A stretch of DNA of 64,000 nucleotides. It comes from JBGPHT01 sp041484525 (lineage in GTDB: Bacteria > Acidobacteriota > Terriglobia > Bryobacterales > Bryobacteraceae). Made by a program: the position numbers and the translations under genes. Where the stretch lies: the NCBI GenBank assembly GCA_041484525.1, contig JBGPHT010000019.1:11632-75631 (forward strand), in the 5' to 3' direction. This document shows positions 9,294 to 18,344 of this stretch, piece after piece. The notes under the pieces were generated by a model. That model was given only the letters and a program-made list of their open reading frames with translations. It ran no database searches and was not told the origin of the DNA. How positions within the stretch are numbered: the first letter of the stretch is position 1; every line of letters begins with the position of its first letter.

Positions 9294-10319
9294 GTGGATA
9301 TCGGCATCCGAATCGAAGAACTCCGCAAGGTGTATGACTCGCCGCCGCCGATGGCCGCGCGCGGCGCGGGCTTCTCCTTTATGGGCGGCCGCTCTGCTGG
9401 AGCGAAGGACAAGAAGAAGTTCGAAGTCATCGCGCTCGCCGGCGTTTCCTTCGAAATCCGGCCGGGCGAAATCTTCGGCCTGCTCGGTCCCAACGGGGCC
9501 GGCAAGTCGACCACCATCGGAATCCTGACCACGCGCATCCGTCCCACCGGCGGCCGCGCCTTCATCGGCGACCTCGATGTGTGGAAGCAGCAGGTGCCCG
9601 CCAAGCGCCTGATCGGCGTGGTGCCGCAGCGCCCGAATCTCGATTTCGCCCTCACGGCGCGCGAGATTCTGCTGTTCCACGGCGCCTACTTCGGGCAGAA
9701 CGCGCGCGACCGCGAGAAACACGCCAACGAGCTGCTCGAAAAATTCAAGTTAACCGACCGCGCCGACCAGATGATTCGTGGCTTCTCTGGCGGAATGATG
9801 CAGCGCCTCTCGATCGCACGCGCCATGATGCACGATCCCGAGGTGCTGTTCCTCGACGAGCCCTCGGCCGGCCTCGACCCGCAGACGCGCCTGCTGCTCT
9901 GGGAGATCGTGCGCGAGTACAACAACCAGGGCAAGACCATCGTCCTCACCACCCATTACATGGACGAAGCCGACGCTCTGTGCAATCGCCTCGCCATCAT
10001 CGATCACGGCAAGATCATCGCGCAGGGCACGCCCGCGGAGCTGAAAGCGTCGATCCCCGGCGGCTACGTGCTGCGCATCAAGTTCGACCGCGTGCCCGAT
10101 GACCTCATGGCCGAATTGAAGAAACTACCGGGCGTGACCGAAGTGCGCTCGGCCGACCACGTCGCCGCCGACGTCTACGCCGACAGCGGCGGCCCGCTGA
10201 TCCCCGCCATCGTCAATGCCGCGCAGGCTGCGGGCGCGGAACTGTGCGACATGCACATTCAGGAACCCAGCCTCGAGACCCTGTTTCTCCACCACACCGG
10301 AAGGAGCTTGCGCGATTGA
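9294..10319 (+). CDS. ABC-2 type exporter, ATP-binding protein
   Basis: A 341-residue ATPase with Walker A GPNGAGKST (about 65-73), Q-loop, signature FSGGMMQRLSIARAM, Walker B VLFLDEPSAGLDP and H-loop TTHYMDEAD. This is the DrrA/NatA-like drug or antibiotic exporter class. It starts with GTG at 9294, behind AGGAGG at 9282. Residues 15-45 hold an insertion before the core ATPase (a Gly/Ala-rich stretch then KDKKKFEVIALAGVSFEI). Its stop codon overlaps the TTG start of the permease gene. Confidence 0.92.
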   Translation: MDIGIRIEELRKVYDSPPPMAARGAGFSFMGGRSAGAKDKKKFEVIALAGVSFEIRPGEIFGLLGPNGAGKSTTIGILTTRIRPTGGRAFIGDLDVWKQQVPAKRLIGVVPQRPNLDFALTAREILLFHGAYFGQNARDREKHANELLEKFKLTDRADQMIRGFSGGMMQRLSIARAMMHDPEVLFLDEPSAGLDPQTRLLLWEIVREYNNQGKTIVLTTHYMDEADALCNRLAIIDHGKIIAQGTPAELKASIPGGYVLRIKFDRVPDDLMAELKKLPGVTEVRSADHVAADVYADSGGPLIPAIVNAAQAAGAELCDMHIQEPSLETLFLHHTGRSLRD

Positions 10320-11086
10320 ACTGGAAAACGTTTTACGCCCTGCTTTCGCGCGACGGGCATGTCGCCCGCCGCAACCTGATCCCGACGCTGCTGCAAAACC
10401 TGCTGCAACCGCTGCTGCTGACGTTCGTCTTCGGCCGCGTGCTCACCTCGAGCGGCATGATACAGTCCGCGTACAAGAGCGTCCTGCTGCCCGGCGTCAT
10501 CGGCACCAGCATGGTGATGTCGGGCGTCTGGGCCGTGGCGATGCCGCTCATCACCGAGTTCCAATTCACGAAGGAGATTGAGGACCGCCTGCTCGCTCCC
10601 ATCGAAACCGGCTGGCTGGCGGTGGAGAAGGTGGTCGCCGGAATGATCCAGGCGCTGGTGGCCGGCCTGGTGGTGATTCCCTCGGCCTGGCTGGTGATGG
10701 GCACGGGGGTCAACCTCTCGTTCGCGCATCCGCTCGAATTCGCCGTCATCTGCCTGCTGGTCGCGCTCTTCTCTGCCGCCGGCGGCCTGGCCCTCGGCTG
10801 CAGTATCGGGCAGACGCAGGTCGGGCTCATGTTCAGTCTGGTGCTGGCGCCGATGATCATGTTCGGCTGCGCGTACTACCCGTGGGGTTCGCTGCGCGCG
10901 TTCCCGGTGCTGCAGTATGCCGTGCTGATCAACCCGCTGGTCTACGCCAGCGAAGGCCTACGCGGTGCATTGGCGCCGCAGGTCCAACACATGCCGACGC
11001 TCGCGGTGATCGTCGCGTTGGTTGTCATCGACGTGTTGCTCCTGACCGTCGGCCTCAAGAGATTCAACGGGAAGGCGATTGGATAG
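10316..11086 (+). CDS. ABC-2 type exporter, permease
   Basis: A 256-residue membrane protein with about six hydrophobic segments, the ABC-2 family pattern (LLPGVIGTSMVMSGVWAVAM; PLITEFQFTKEIEDRLLAPI). TTG at 10316 overlaps the stop of the ATPase (TTGA) and has AAGGAGC 8 bases upstream, so it is preferred to the in-frame ATG at 10244, which would extend the product into the ATPase gene. With the ATPase it forms a DrrAB-like efflux unit under the PadR regulator. The substrate is unknown. Confidence 0.88.
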   Translation: MNWKTFYALLSRDGHVARRNLIPTLLQNLLQPLLLTFVFGRVLTSSGMIQSAYKSVLLPGVIGTSMVMSGVWAVAMPLITEFQFTKEIEDRLLAPIETGWLAVEKVVAGMIQALVAGLVVIPSAWLVMGTGVNLSFAHPLEFAVICLLVALFSAAGGLALGCSIGQTQVGLMFSLVLAPMIMFGCAYYPWGSLRAFPVLQYAVLINPLVYASEGLRGALAPQVQHMPTLAVIVALVVIDVLLLTVGLKRFNGKAIG

Positions 11087-11157
11087 AGTGGTGCGGTGAG
11101 TTGGCCGCCATGGTTGGCCATCGCAATGTGAGCCAGTCGGAACGGAGGCTCCTCGCC

Positions 11158-11883
11158 CTACTGGCACAAGCTGTCGAATTTCCGAATGAAAGCGGCCTGG
11201 AGGGAGTTATCCGCGGGCAACGCTCTCTTATACCATTCGATGAGTTCGTCGATGGCGCACTGGAAATTATCAGGATAGACGATCTTGTTTGTTGCGTCGA
11301 CAGGAGCGCCGTTCGGAGCATCCGCCCTAATCTTCCATCCATTCTTGGTTTGTGCTTCATGAAATAAGCCGCAGCGGATGCTTACGTAGAAATCGGTGGC
11401 GATCTGCTTCGTGATGAAGTATTTGGAGAATGGACTCCGCTTACGAAGAAAACTCACGAATAGCTCTTTACTGTCGTGGTACTCGTACTCTCCAATTTCC
11501 CGGTCCCTGCTTTGCACGTCACGATGCTTTCGAAAGATTGTTTCAAGGAACTCAATCAGCCGACACCTGTTCTTCTTGCGCCCATAACGATACTTCTTAC
11601 CCTGGAAGGTCGCTTCAAGGAACTCAATCAGGCTACACTGAATCGCCATAATCGCAAACCCTTCGCCTCGGAATTGGCGCCCCGCATGGAGAATACGAAT
11701 GGGGTTCAGGTACCGCGTGTCGAGGCGTTCGTAGAAATATTCGCTGGCTGCCTGCTCCCATAAATGCGGGTCGCAACCCGGCACCAGTCTTGCTTTGAAT
11801 GACTGCCAATCATTACAATTCTTGAAACCTGCGATTTGTGTGTCACTAGCCACACCCACAATAGGACCCTTCCGGGGGAGCAT
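11158..11883 (-). CDS. Hypothetical protein with HEPN-like RxxxxH motif
   Basis: A 241-residue soluble protein of a recurrent uncharacterised type. Conserved-looking blocks are LDTRYLNPIRIL, FAIMAIQCSLIEFLEATFQG and VSIRCGLFHEAQTKNGWKI near residues 160-180. The last contains R-x4-H (R-C-G-L-F-H), the catalytic signature of HEPN ribonucleases, in a helical setting. HEPN proteins are RNases in toxin-antitoxin, abortive-infection and CRISPR systems; activity here is only inferred. No good ribosome site precedes ATG 11883, and an in-frame TAG lies 27 bases upstream, so the start may be a later GTG. Base composition is more AT-rich than its neighbours, which suggests transfer. The plus-strand dinB gene follows divergently. 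Confidence 0.65.
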   Translation of the reverse strand: MLPRKGPIVGVASDTQIAGFKNCNDWQSFKARLVPGCDPHLWEQAASEYFYERLDTRYLNPIRILHAGRQFRGEGFAIMAIQCSLIEFLEATFQGKKYRYGRKKNRCRLIEFLETIFRKHRDVQSRDREIGEYEYHDSKELFVSFLRKRSPFSKYFITKQIATDFYVSIRCGLFHEAQTKNGWKIRADAPNGAPVDATNKIVYPDNFQCAIDELIEWYKRALPADNSLQAAFIRKFDSLCQ

Positions 11884-11969
11884 GTAAAGGAGACGGTGGA
11901 GAGTATTCTAGTACAGAACGACGACGGGCAGGATGTCGCCATTCAATTCAAGTTCCGGGCCGCAATAAA

Positions 11970-13199
11970 GTGAAGACCTATTTCCACGTCGACATGGATG
12001 CTTTCTTCGTGTCCGTGGAAGAGCTCTACGACCCGTCGCTCAAGGGTAAGCCTGTCGTCGTAGGCGGCCGACCCACAGAGCGCGGCGTGGTCTCCGCAGC
12101 TTCCTACGCGGCGCGCAAGTTCGGAGTACACTCCGCCATGCCGCTTCGGACGGCGTACAAGATGTGCCCGCAGGCCATCTTCGTGGACGGCCACCCCGAA
12201 CGCTATCGCGAGTACTCGCAAAAGGTCTACGACGTCCTGCAGTCGTTTTCTCCTTTGGTTGAAATGGCTTCCGTCGACGAGGCCTACCTGGATACGACCG
12301 GCACCGAGCGCCTCTACGGGCCGCCGCTCCGCGCGGCACACCTGCTGCACGACCGCATGAAGCAGCAGACCAATCTGAACTGCTCGATCGGGATCGCCGC
12401 TTCGCGGCTGGTCGCCAAGATCAGCTCCGATCAGGCGAAGCCGAATGGCGTCCTCTGGGTGCTGCCCGGCCAGGAGGCGGCGTTCCTGGCGCCGCTCGAT
12501 GTTCGCAAGGTGCCGGGCGTAGGCAAGGTCACGGAGAAGAATCTGCACGCGTTCGGCATCCGCAAGGTCGGCGACCTGGCCCGGCTGGACGAGGCGTTCC
12601 TGGAACAGCACTTCGGCAAGTGGGGTCTGGCCCTGGCAGGCAAGTCGCGCGGCCTGGATGCCGGCGGCTGGTTCGACACCGAAATCGGCGAGGACGTGGG
12701 GCCCAAATCGATCAGCCACGAACACACATTTTCCGAAGACACCGCCGATGTGGCGCAGATCGAAGCCACCCTCTCGCGTCTCTGCGAAATGGTGGGACGA
12801 CGACTGCGCGAGAACGGTCTCCACGCGCGCACCATCCAACTCAAGCTGCGCTACACCGATTTTTCGACCATCACGCGCGCGCATTCGGTGGCGCGCGCCA
12901 CCCAGGTGGACACCGAGCTGGCAGAGGAAATCCGCGACTTATTCCGTCGCAACTGGAAGGCAGGCGCCACCGTGCGGCTCCTCGGAGTGCACGCCTCGGG
13001 CTGGTCCGAAGGCGACGAGCAACTGGACCTGATGGGAGAAGAGCGCCACGAAAAGTGGAAGCGGGCACTGGCCGCAGCCGACAAGGTGCGAGACAAATAC
13101 GGCGAGTCGGCGGTCTCGCTGGCAGCCAGTCTGCGCGGCAATTTCCGCGAGCGCACCCACGAAAATCCGGTGGGTCTGCCGGGTAAGAAAAAGAAGTAG
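11970..13199 (+). CDS. dinB: DNA polymerase IV (Y-family translesion polymerase)
   Basis: A 409-residue Y-family polymerase with the catalytic motif FHVDMDAFFVSVEE at 5-18, the steric-gate region, SYAARKFGVHSAMP, and the second metal-site motif ASVDEAYLD near 103-111. Helix-hairpin-helix (VPGVGKVTEKNLHAFGI) and little-finger domains follow. It performs error-prone bypass of DNA lesions. The C-terminus is Lys-rich (LPGKKKK) without an obvious clamp-binding motif. It stands apart from lexA (about 8 kb away), and no clear SOS box is visible before it. Confidence 0.95.
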   Translation: MKTYFHVDMDAFFVSVEELYDPSLKGKPVVVGGRPTERGVVSAASYAARKFGVHSAMPLRTAYKMCPQAIFVDGHPERYREYSQKVYDVLQSFSPLVEMASVDEAYLDTTGTERLYGPPLRAAHLLHDRMKQQTNLNCSIGIAASRLVAKISSDQAKPNGVLWVLPGQEAAFLAPLDVRKVPGVGKVTEKNLHAFGIRKVGDLARLDEAFLEQHFGKWGLALAGKSRGLDAGGWFDTEIGEDVGPKSISHEHTFSEDTADVAQIEATLSRLCEMVGRRLRENGLHARTIQLKLRYTDFSTITRAHSVARATQVDTELAEEIRDLFRRNWKAGATVRLLGVHASGWSEGDEQLDLMGEERHEKWKRALAAADKVRDKYGESAVSLAASLRGNFRERTHENPVGLPGKKKK

Positions 13200-13238
13200 A
13201 AGCCCCCTGCCCGCGCGGTTTAGTATGATTAATTTGTA

Positions 13239-14222
13239 ATGTCCCAGCGGGAATCAATGGTTGCCCCGCCGCCCGGATTCTCGCCGCAAATCCCAGCCAA
13301 GCTGGCCGCGCTCGAAGCGGCTCTCTCCTCGGCGATTCGCGGCAAGCCCGAGGTGGTCAGGCTCTCCCTGGTCTGCCTGCTGGCGCGCGGCCACCTGCTC
13401 ATCGAAGACGTGCCGGGAGTCGGCAAGACTACGCTCGCCCAGGCGCTGGCGCGCTCCGTCTCGTGCCGCTTCCACCGCTTGCAGTTCACCAGCGACATGC
13501 TGCCGAGCGACGTGCTGGGCGTCACCATTTACAACGCGCACTCCGAGGCGTTCGAGTTCAAGCCCGGACCGATCTTCAGCAATTTCCTGCTGGCCGACGA
13601 GATCAACCGGACCACGCCCAAGACGCAGTCCGCGCTGCTCGAGGCCATGAACGAGAGCCAGGTCACGATCGACGGCCATTCGCATTCGCTGCCGCGGCCA
13701 TTCATGGTGATCGCGACGCAGAATCCGGTGGAGCACCACGGCACCTACCCGCTGCCCGAATCGCAGCTCGACCGTTTCCTCATGCGCCTGCGCATCGGCT
13801 ATCCCGACCAGGCGAGCGAACGCGAGATCGTCCGCAACACCGAGCGCGAGATGCAGCAGTTCGTCTCTTCCGGCATGGTCGCGGAGGACATGGTCGCGCT
13901 GCAGGACATCGTGCACGGCGTTACTGTCGAGGATGCGCTGGTCGACTACATGCTGGCCATCGTCGAGCGCACCCGCAATTACGAGTCGCTGGCGCTCGGC
14001 GTTAGCCCGCGCGGTTCGCAGGCGCTCTACCGCGCCGTGCAGGCGCTGGCCGCGATCGAAGGCCGCGATTACGCCATCCCGGACGACGTCAAACGCCTGG
14101 CCGTTCCGCTCTTCGCGCACCGCGTTGTCATCAACACCCGCACCACGCTGGTGCAGCGCCGCGCCGACATGGGCGAGCGCATCATCGAGGAAATCCTCAG
14201 CCAGGTGGAAGTTCCTCTGTAG
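13239..14222 (+). CDS. MoxR-family AAA ATPase
   Basis: A 327-residue AAA+ protein with Walker A GVGKTTLAQALA (about 62-73), Walker B LLADEIN, sensor 1 ATQNPVEHHGTYPLPESQLDRF and C-terminal lid. MoxR proteins act as chaperone-like ATPases, usually with VWA-domain partners, in protein or metal-centre maturation. No VWA gene is adjacent. Start choice is uncertain: ATG 13239 has no clear ribosome site; ATG 13257 (MVAPPPGF) is a near alternative. Confidence 0.9.
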   Translation: MSQRESMVAPPPGFSPQIPAKLAALEAALSSAIRGKPEVVRLSLVCLLARGHLLIEDVPGVGKTTLAQALARSVSCRFHRLQFTSDMLPSDVLGVTIYNAHSEAFEFKPGPIFSNFLLADEINRTTPKTQSALLEAMNESQVTIDGHSHSLPRPFMVIATQNPVEHHGTYPLPESQLDRFLMRLRIGYPDQASEREIVRNTEREMQQFVSSGMVAEDMVALQDIVHGVTVEDALVDYMLAIVERTRNYESLALGVSPRGSQALYRAVQALAAIEGRDYAIPDDVKRLAVPLFAHRVVINTRTTLVQRRADMGERIIEEILSQVEVPL

Positions 14223-14234
14223 ATTGCTCCTGAT

Positions 14235-15308
14235 ATGAAAACTGCCATAATCGGCCTGCCCATGACGGGCAAGACCTCGCTGTTCACCATTCTCACCGGC
14301 GTCCACCAAGAGACGCGGGTCGGCTCCACGGCCGTGCGTATGGGCGTTTCCAAGGTGCCGGACACGCGTCTCGAAGCGCTGGGCCGCCTGTTCGAGCCGC
14401 CCAAGCTGACCCACGCCACGGTGGAGTATGTGGACATGCCGGCGATTTCGAAAGAGAGCCTGCGCGATCCGTCGTACGTCGCGAGCCTGCGCGTGGTGGA
14501 CGCTTTTGCCCAAGTCCTGCGGCTGTTCGAAGACGATACCATCCCCCACGAGAAGGGCTCGCTCGACCCGCTGCGCGATCTGGAAGACGTCGAGACCGAG
14601 CTGATTCTCAGCGACCTGCTGGTGGTCGAAAAGCGGTTGGAGCGCCTCGATAAGGATCGTAAGAAGATCAAGAATCCCGAGCTCGACCGCGAATTCGAGC
14701 TGATCGCCAAGTGCAAGGCGCTGCTCGAAGAAGACCGGCCGCTGCGTCAACTGGAGCTGGATGCGGACGACGAGAAGCGCATCCGCGGATTCCAATTCCT
14801 CTCGCAGAAGCCGATGCTGTACGTGCTCAACCTGGGCGAGAGCGACGCCGGGAAGCTGCACGAGCGCGAGCGCGAATATCGCGAGGGCCCGCTGGCGAAC
14901 CGCCGTCACACCGCGGTGACGGCCGTCTGCGGCAAGATCGAAGCCGAGTTGGCCGAGTTGCCGCGCGCCGAGCAGCAGGATTACCTGGCCAGCTACGGCT
15001 TACAGGAGTCGGGCCTGGAGCGGCTGATCTCGGCCACGTATTCACTGCTCGGGCTGATGAGCTTTCTTACGGCGGGCGAAGATGAGTGCCGCGCCTGGAC
15101 CATCCCGATGAACAGCACGGCCGTGAAGGCAGCGGGCGCGATCCACTCGGATTTCGAAAAGAAGTTCATCCGGGCGGAGGTGGTGAACTGGAAGAATCTG
15201 GTGGACCTGGGTGGATATGCGGGCGTCCGCGAGAAGGGCCTGCTGCGACTGGAAGGCAAGGAGTACATCGTGAAGGATGGCGATGTGCTGGTGATCCGCC
15301 ACGGGTAA
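14235..15308 (+). CDS. YchF/Obg-like GTPase with C-terminal DUF933/TGS domain
   Basis: A 357-residue P-loop protein: G1 loop GLPMTGKTS at 7-15, G3-like VEYVDMPAI where YchF has VDIAGL, a helical hairpin rich in charged residues (120-190), YVLNLGES in place of the NKxD motif as in YchF, and a C-terminal segment (about 275-357) ending LEGKEYIVKDGDVLVIRHG typical of the TGS/DUF933 domain. YchF proteins bind ATP or GTP and associate with ribosomes. The G1 and G3 motifs differ from canonical YchF, so it is a divergent paralogue. It starts 12 bases after the MoxR gene. Confidence 0.82.
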   Translation: MKTAIIGLPMTGKTSLFTILTGVHQETRVGSTAVRMGVSKVPDTRLEALGRLFEPPKLTHATVEYVDMPAISKESLRDPSYVASLRVVDAFAQVLRLFEDDTIPHEKGSLDPLRDLEDVETELILSDLLVVEKRLERLDKDRKKIKNPELDREFELIAKCKALLEEDRPLRQLELDADDEKRIRGFQFLSQKPMLYVLNLGESDAGKLHEREREYREGPLANRRHTAVTAVCGKIEAELAELPRAEQQDYLASYGLQESGLERLISATYSLLGLMSFLTAGEDECRAWTIPMNSTAVKAAGAIHSDFEKKFIRAEVVNWKNLVDLGGYAGVREKGLLRLEGKEYIVKDGDVLVIRHG

Positions 15309-15370
15309 TTCGGGGACAGGCTACACAACCTCGAAACTAATTTCGAGGTTGTGTAGCCTGTCCCCGAATT
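15307..15370. repeat. 64-bp perfect palindrome (REP-like element / terminator)
   Basis: Two 30-base arms (15307-15336 and 15341-15370) are exact reverse complements around the loop CTAA. The arm begins AATTCGGGGACAGGCTACAC. It lies between convergent genes and overlaps the end of lnt, so it can act as a bidirectional terminator. An almost identical single arm recurs at 55276-55307. The GGGGACAG...CTGTCCCC form resembles REP elements associated with REP-associated tyrosine transposases. Confidence 0.85.
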
Positions 15371-16823
15371 AGACGACGCGCTCGGCGATGAGGCACATCA
15401 GGGCCAGGGTCGCGCAGAACAGCGGGAACCAATCGCCCCAGCGCGTGTAGACGGTCTGCTCGGTCACATAGTTGAAGCCCGAGGATGACGTCGCCTGCAC
15501 GAACAGCGGCAGGGTCCCACGCAAGCGGCCGGCGGCATCGATGGTCGCCGTGATGCCGTCGTTGGTGGACCGCAAAATCCAGCGGCGATTCTCCGCGGCC
15601 CGCATGCGCACAAGGTTGAGGTGCTGCAGCCGGGCGGCGCTCTTGCCGAACCAGCCGTCATTCGAGATGTTGAATAGCACCTGCGCTCCTCCCGCCGCGA
15701 ACTTGCGCACGAAATTCGGAAACACCGATTCGTAGCAGATGAAAGCGCCGATCTTGCGATCGCCGGCTGTCGACACTACCACGCGCTTGCCAGCCGCGAA
15801 GTCCCCCACCTCGGTCGAGATCTTGTCCACAAACTCGAACGGCCATGGCACGAATTCGCCGAACGGCACCAGGTTCACCTTGTCGTAGCGGCTGACGGGG
15901 ATCCCATCGGGCGAGATAAACTGAGCCGAATTGAGCGGCTCTCCCGCGCGCGTATGCGCCACCACCCCGAGGAGCAGCCAGGCGTGCGTGCGGCGCGCCA
16001 GGTCGTCGGCATAGTTTTTGAACCGCGGATCCTCATCGTAGTAGAGCGGCGCGGGTACTTCCGGCCAGACAATGATCGAAGGCGGCTGGGTGGGCTCGGC
16101 CAGCACGCCGCGGAATGTGAGCCCGACCAAGTCGCGCTGCATGCGCTCGACACCGTCGGGCGTCCACTGCTCGGTCTCCGAAATGTTGGGTTGCACCAGC
16201 AGCGCGGTCTCGCGACCAGGCTCGGCGGCGGGCAGTTTCGGTAGCGCCAGGGGTAGCAGGACCAGCATCAGCCACAGCAACTCGGGCCGCGGCCGTTTCA
16301 GCAGAGCGCCGGCCAGCGCCGTGCCCATGATGGCGAAGAGGAACGAGATTCCGTAGACCCCGGTGAAGGGCGCGAGGCGCATCGGCACGCCCATGTCGAT
16401 CCCGGCGTTACCCAGCGTGAGCCACGCAAAACCGAGCGACCCGTGCGTCGCTTCCACCGCCACCCACAGCGCGGCGACGCCGGGAATGGCCCACCATCGG
16501 CGCATCAGTATCCCTGCCGCGAGCGCGAACACGGCCATGTGGACGGCTTTCGCCAGACAGAAAAGGAGAAACACGGCCCACCCTTCGATCTCGCCCAGGC
16601 CACCGTGAATCGCGAGTACAAACTGGATCCAGTAACAGATGCCGAACCAGTAGACGATGCCGCACACCCATCCGAGCAGGAGCCGCCGCCAGGGTTTGGA
16701 TTCGCGCGCCACGGCCACCAGCAGGGGAGCCAGCGCGAACGGCGCGAGCCAGACGAAAGAGAATCGCGGGAAGCTGAGGATGAGGAGCGCCGCCGAAAGA
16801 AGCGCCAGGAGCCCGTTCAGCAC
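15369..16823 (-). CDS. lnt: Apolipoprotein N-acyltransferase
   Basis: A 484-residue inner-membrane enzyme that adds the third acyl chain to lipoproteins. About seven N-terminal membrane segments (1-200) precede a nitrilase-like domain with the expected catalytic triad: Glu in IIVWPEVPAP, Lys in YDKVNLVPFGEFVPW and Cys in GAFICYESVFPN. Start GTG at 16823 overlaps the end of lipA (TGTGCTGA) and gives the usual length; an upstream in-frame start would run deep into lipA. It is the last gene of the nfeD-slipin-SPOR-lipA-lnt operon. Confidence 0.93.
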   Translation of the reverse strand: MLNGLLALLSAALLILSFPRFSFVWLAPFALAPLLVAVARESKPWRRLLLGWVCGIVYWFGICYWIQFVLAIHGGLGEIEGWAVFLLFCLAKAVHMAVFALAAGILMRRWWAIPGVAALWVAVEATHGSLGFAWLTLGNAGIDMGVPMRLAPFTGVYGISFLFAIMGTALAGALLKRPRPELLWLMLVLLPLALPKLPAAEPGRETALLVQPNISETEQWTPDGVERMQRDLVGLTFRGVLAEPTQPPSIIVWPEVPAPLYYDEDPRFKNYADDLARRTHAWLLLGVVAHTRAGEPLNSAQFISPDGIPVSRYDKVNLVPFGEFVPWPFEFVDKISTEVGDFAAGKRVVVSTAGDRKIGAFICYESVFPNFVRKFAAGGAQVLFNISNDGWFGKSAARLQHLNLVRMRAAENRRWILRSTNDGITATIDAAGRLRGTLPLFVQATSSSGFNYVTEQTVYTRWGDWFPLFCATLALMCLIAERVV

Positions 16824-17725
16824 AGTGCCCGTCGCGCTTCCTCGCTGACCTCGTCGGCCATGTAGGAGCTCCGCACCAGCGGGCCGGCGAAGACCGCTTT
16901 GAAGCCGAGCGACAGGCCGTATTCGCGATATGCATCGAACTGCGCCGGATCGATGTACGCAACCACCGGGAGATTGTGGCATGTCGGCTGGAGATATTGA
17001 CCGATGGTGGCAACATCCGTGCCCGCGGCGCGCAGGTCGCGCAGGAGCGCGTGGACTTCGTCGGGAGTCTCGCCCAATCCGGCCATGAACCCCGACTTGG
17101 TGAGAACCTTGCAGGCACCGCTGGCGAACGCCAGCACGTCGAGCGACTGCCGGTAATCCGCCTGCGGACGCACCTTCCGATAAAGCCGCGGCACCGTCTC
17201 CATGTTGTGGTTGAACACGTGCGGCCCGGTATCGAGCACGCGCGCCACCGCGTCCAGATCGCCGCAGAAGTCGGGTGTCAGCACCTCGACCCGCGCCTCT
17301 GGCAGCGCACGCCGCACCTGGCGAACGGTCTCGGCGAAATGTCCGGACCCGCCGTCCTCCAGGTCGTCGCGGTTGACGCTCGTGATTACCACGTAGCGCA
17401 GCTTCATCTCCGCGGCCATGCGCGCCACATTCGCCGGCTCGTTCGGATCGAGCCGCATGTCATGCTTCGCCGGGTTGGCCTTGGGGACCGAACAGAAGCC
17501 GCAGCCGCGCGTACACCAGTTGCCCAGGATCATGAACGTGGCGGCGCCTCGATGGAAGCACTCGTGGATGTTCGGGCAGCGCGCCGATTCGCACACCGTA
17601 TGCAGGTTCAGCGCCCGCAGCCCGCTCTTCAGCCGGTTGAGCGACTCGAAGTGCGTGCGGCCCTTGCGCGCCCACTCGGGAAGCCGCGGACGCGCCGTGC
17701 CGATCTGTACCAGGGAATCCGCCAC
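16817..17725 (-). CDS. lipA: Lipoyl synthase
   Basis: A 302-residue radical-SAM enzyme inserting two sulfurs into octanoyl-protein to make lipoate. Both iron-sulfur sites are visible: the auxiliary cluster CESARCPNIHEC (C-x4-C-x5-C, about residues 42-53) and the radical-SAM motif CTRGCGFC (about 72-79). Later blocks VEVLTPDFCGD, VFNHNMETVPRLYRKVRP and SGFMAGLGET match the family. It follows the SPOR gene with one base between and overlaps lnt. No lipB is visible in the window. Confidence 0.97.
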   Translation of the reverse strand: MADSLVQIGTARPRLPEWARKGRTHFESLNRLKSGLRALNLHTVCESARCPNIHECFHRGAATFMILGNWCTRGCGFCSVPKANPAKHDMRLDPNEPANVARMAAEMKLRYVVITSVNRDDLEDGGSGHFAETVRQVRRALPEARVEVLTPDFCGDLDAVARVLDTGPHVFNHNMETVPRLYRKVRPQADYRQSLDVLAFASGACKVLTKSGFMAGLGETPDEVHALLRDLRAAGTDVATIGQYLQPTCHNLPVVAYIDPAQFDAYREYGLSLGFKAVFAGPLVRSSYMADEVSEEARRALC

Positions 17726-17726
17726 G

Positions 17727-18341
17727 CTAATGCCGGACCGCGGAGAATCCCGCGTTCTCCAAATCCGTCTTGGCCTTGGCCAGCGCCTGTTTGTCGGCGA
17801 ACGGCCCCACCAGCACGCGCGTCATGTTGTTCGGCCCTGGACTCAGCGACGCTTTGAAGCCCTTGTCCTTGAGCGTCTGCAGCATCGCCTTGGCGGAGTT
17901 CTGATTGGAGGTTGCCAGCACCTGCCAATACGAACCCGCGGGCGCTTCGGCAACCACCTCAGGCGCGGGCGCTGCGGGAGGCGTTACCGGCGGGGCAACC
18001 GGCTGGGCCGGAGTGTTGGGATCGCGCGCCGCCTGCGTGGTCGGCTGCGCCTGGCCATCCACCGGCGTCTGTGGCTGACCGGAATCGGCAGGCTGCGCGG
18101 ATGTCGCGGCGGGCGCCGTGGCCGGAGGCGCGGAGAGAGCCTGCGGACGTGTATCGGGCGCCGCTGAATTCGGCGCCGGCGCCGCCGCCTCCTGCACTTT
18201 CGCCGACCGCGGTGAGTTCTGCCCCACCACGTAGCCCATCGCGAACGCCACCGCAAACAGCAGCACGACGATGAAGAACGCGCTCAACAATTGGCGGTTC
18301 CCCACCACCAGTTCAAATTCGCCGGTATCGTTGTTTCGCAT
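17727..18341 (-). CDS. SPOR-domain cell-envelope protein
   Basis: A 204-residue protein with a short cytoplasmic N-terminus, one membrane segment at about 18-38 (LLSAFFIVVLLFAVAFAMGY), a Pro/Ala/Gln-rich linker (45-125) and a C-terminal SPOR domain (about 130-204; GSYWQVLATSNQNSAKAML ... MTRVLVGPF). SPOR domains bind denuded peptidoglycan at division sites, so this is probably a septal cell-wall protein like FtsN or DedD. Part of the operon with slipin upstream and lipA downstream. Confidence 0.88.
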   Translation of the reverse strand: MRNNDTGEFELVVGNRQLLSAFFIVVLLFAVAFAMGYVVGQNSPRSAKVQEAAAPAPNSAAPDTRPQALSAPPATAPAATSAQPADSGQPQTPVDGQAQPTTQAARDPNTPAQPVAPPVTPPAAPAPEVVAEAPAGSYWQVLATSNQNSAKAMLQTLKDKGFKASLSPGPNNMTRVLVGPFADKQALAKAKTDLENAGFSAVRH

Positions 18342-18344
18342 GTT

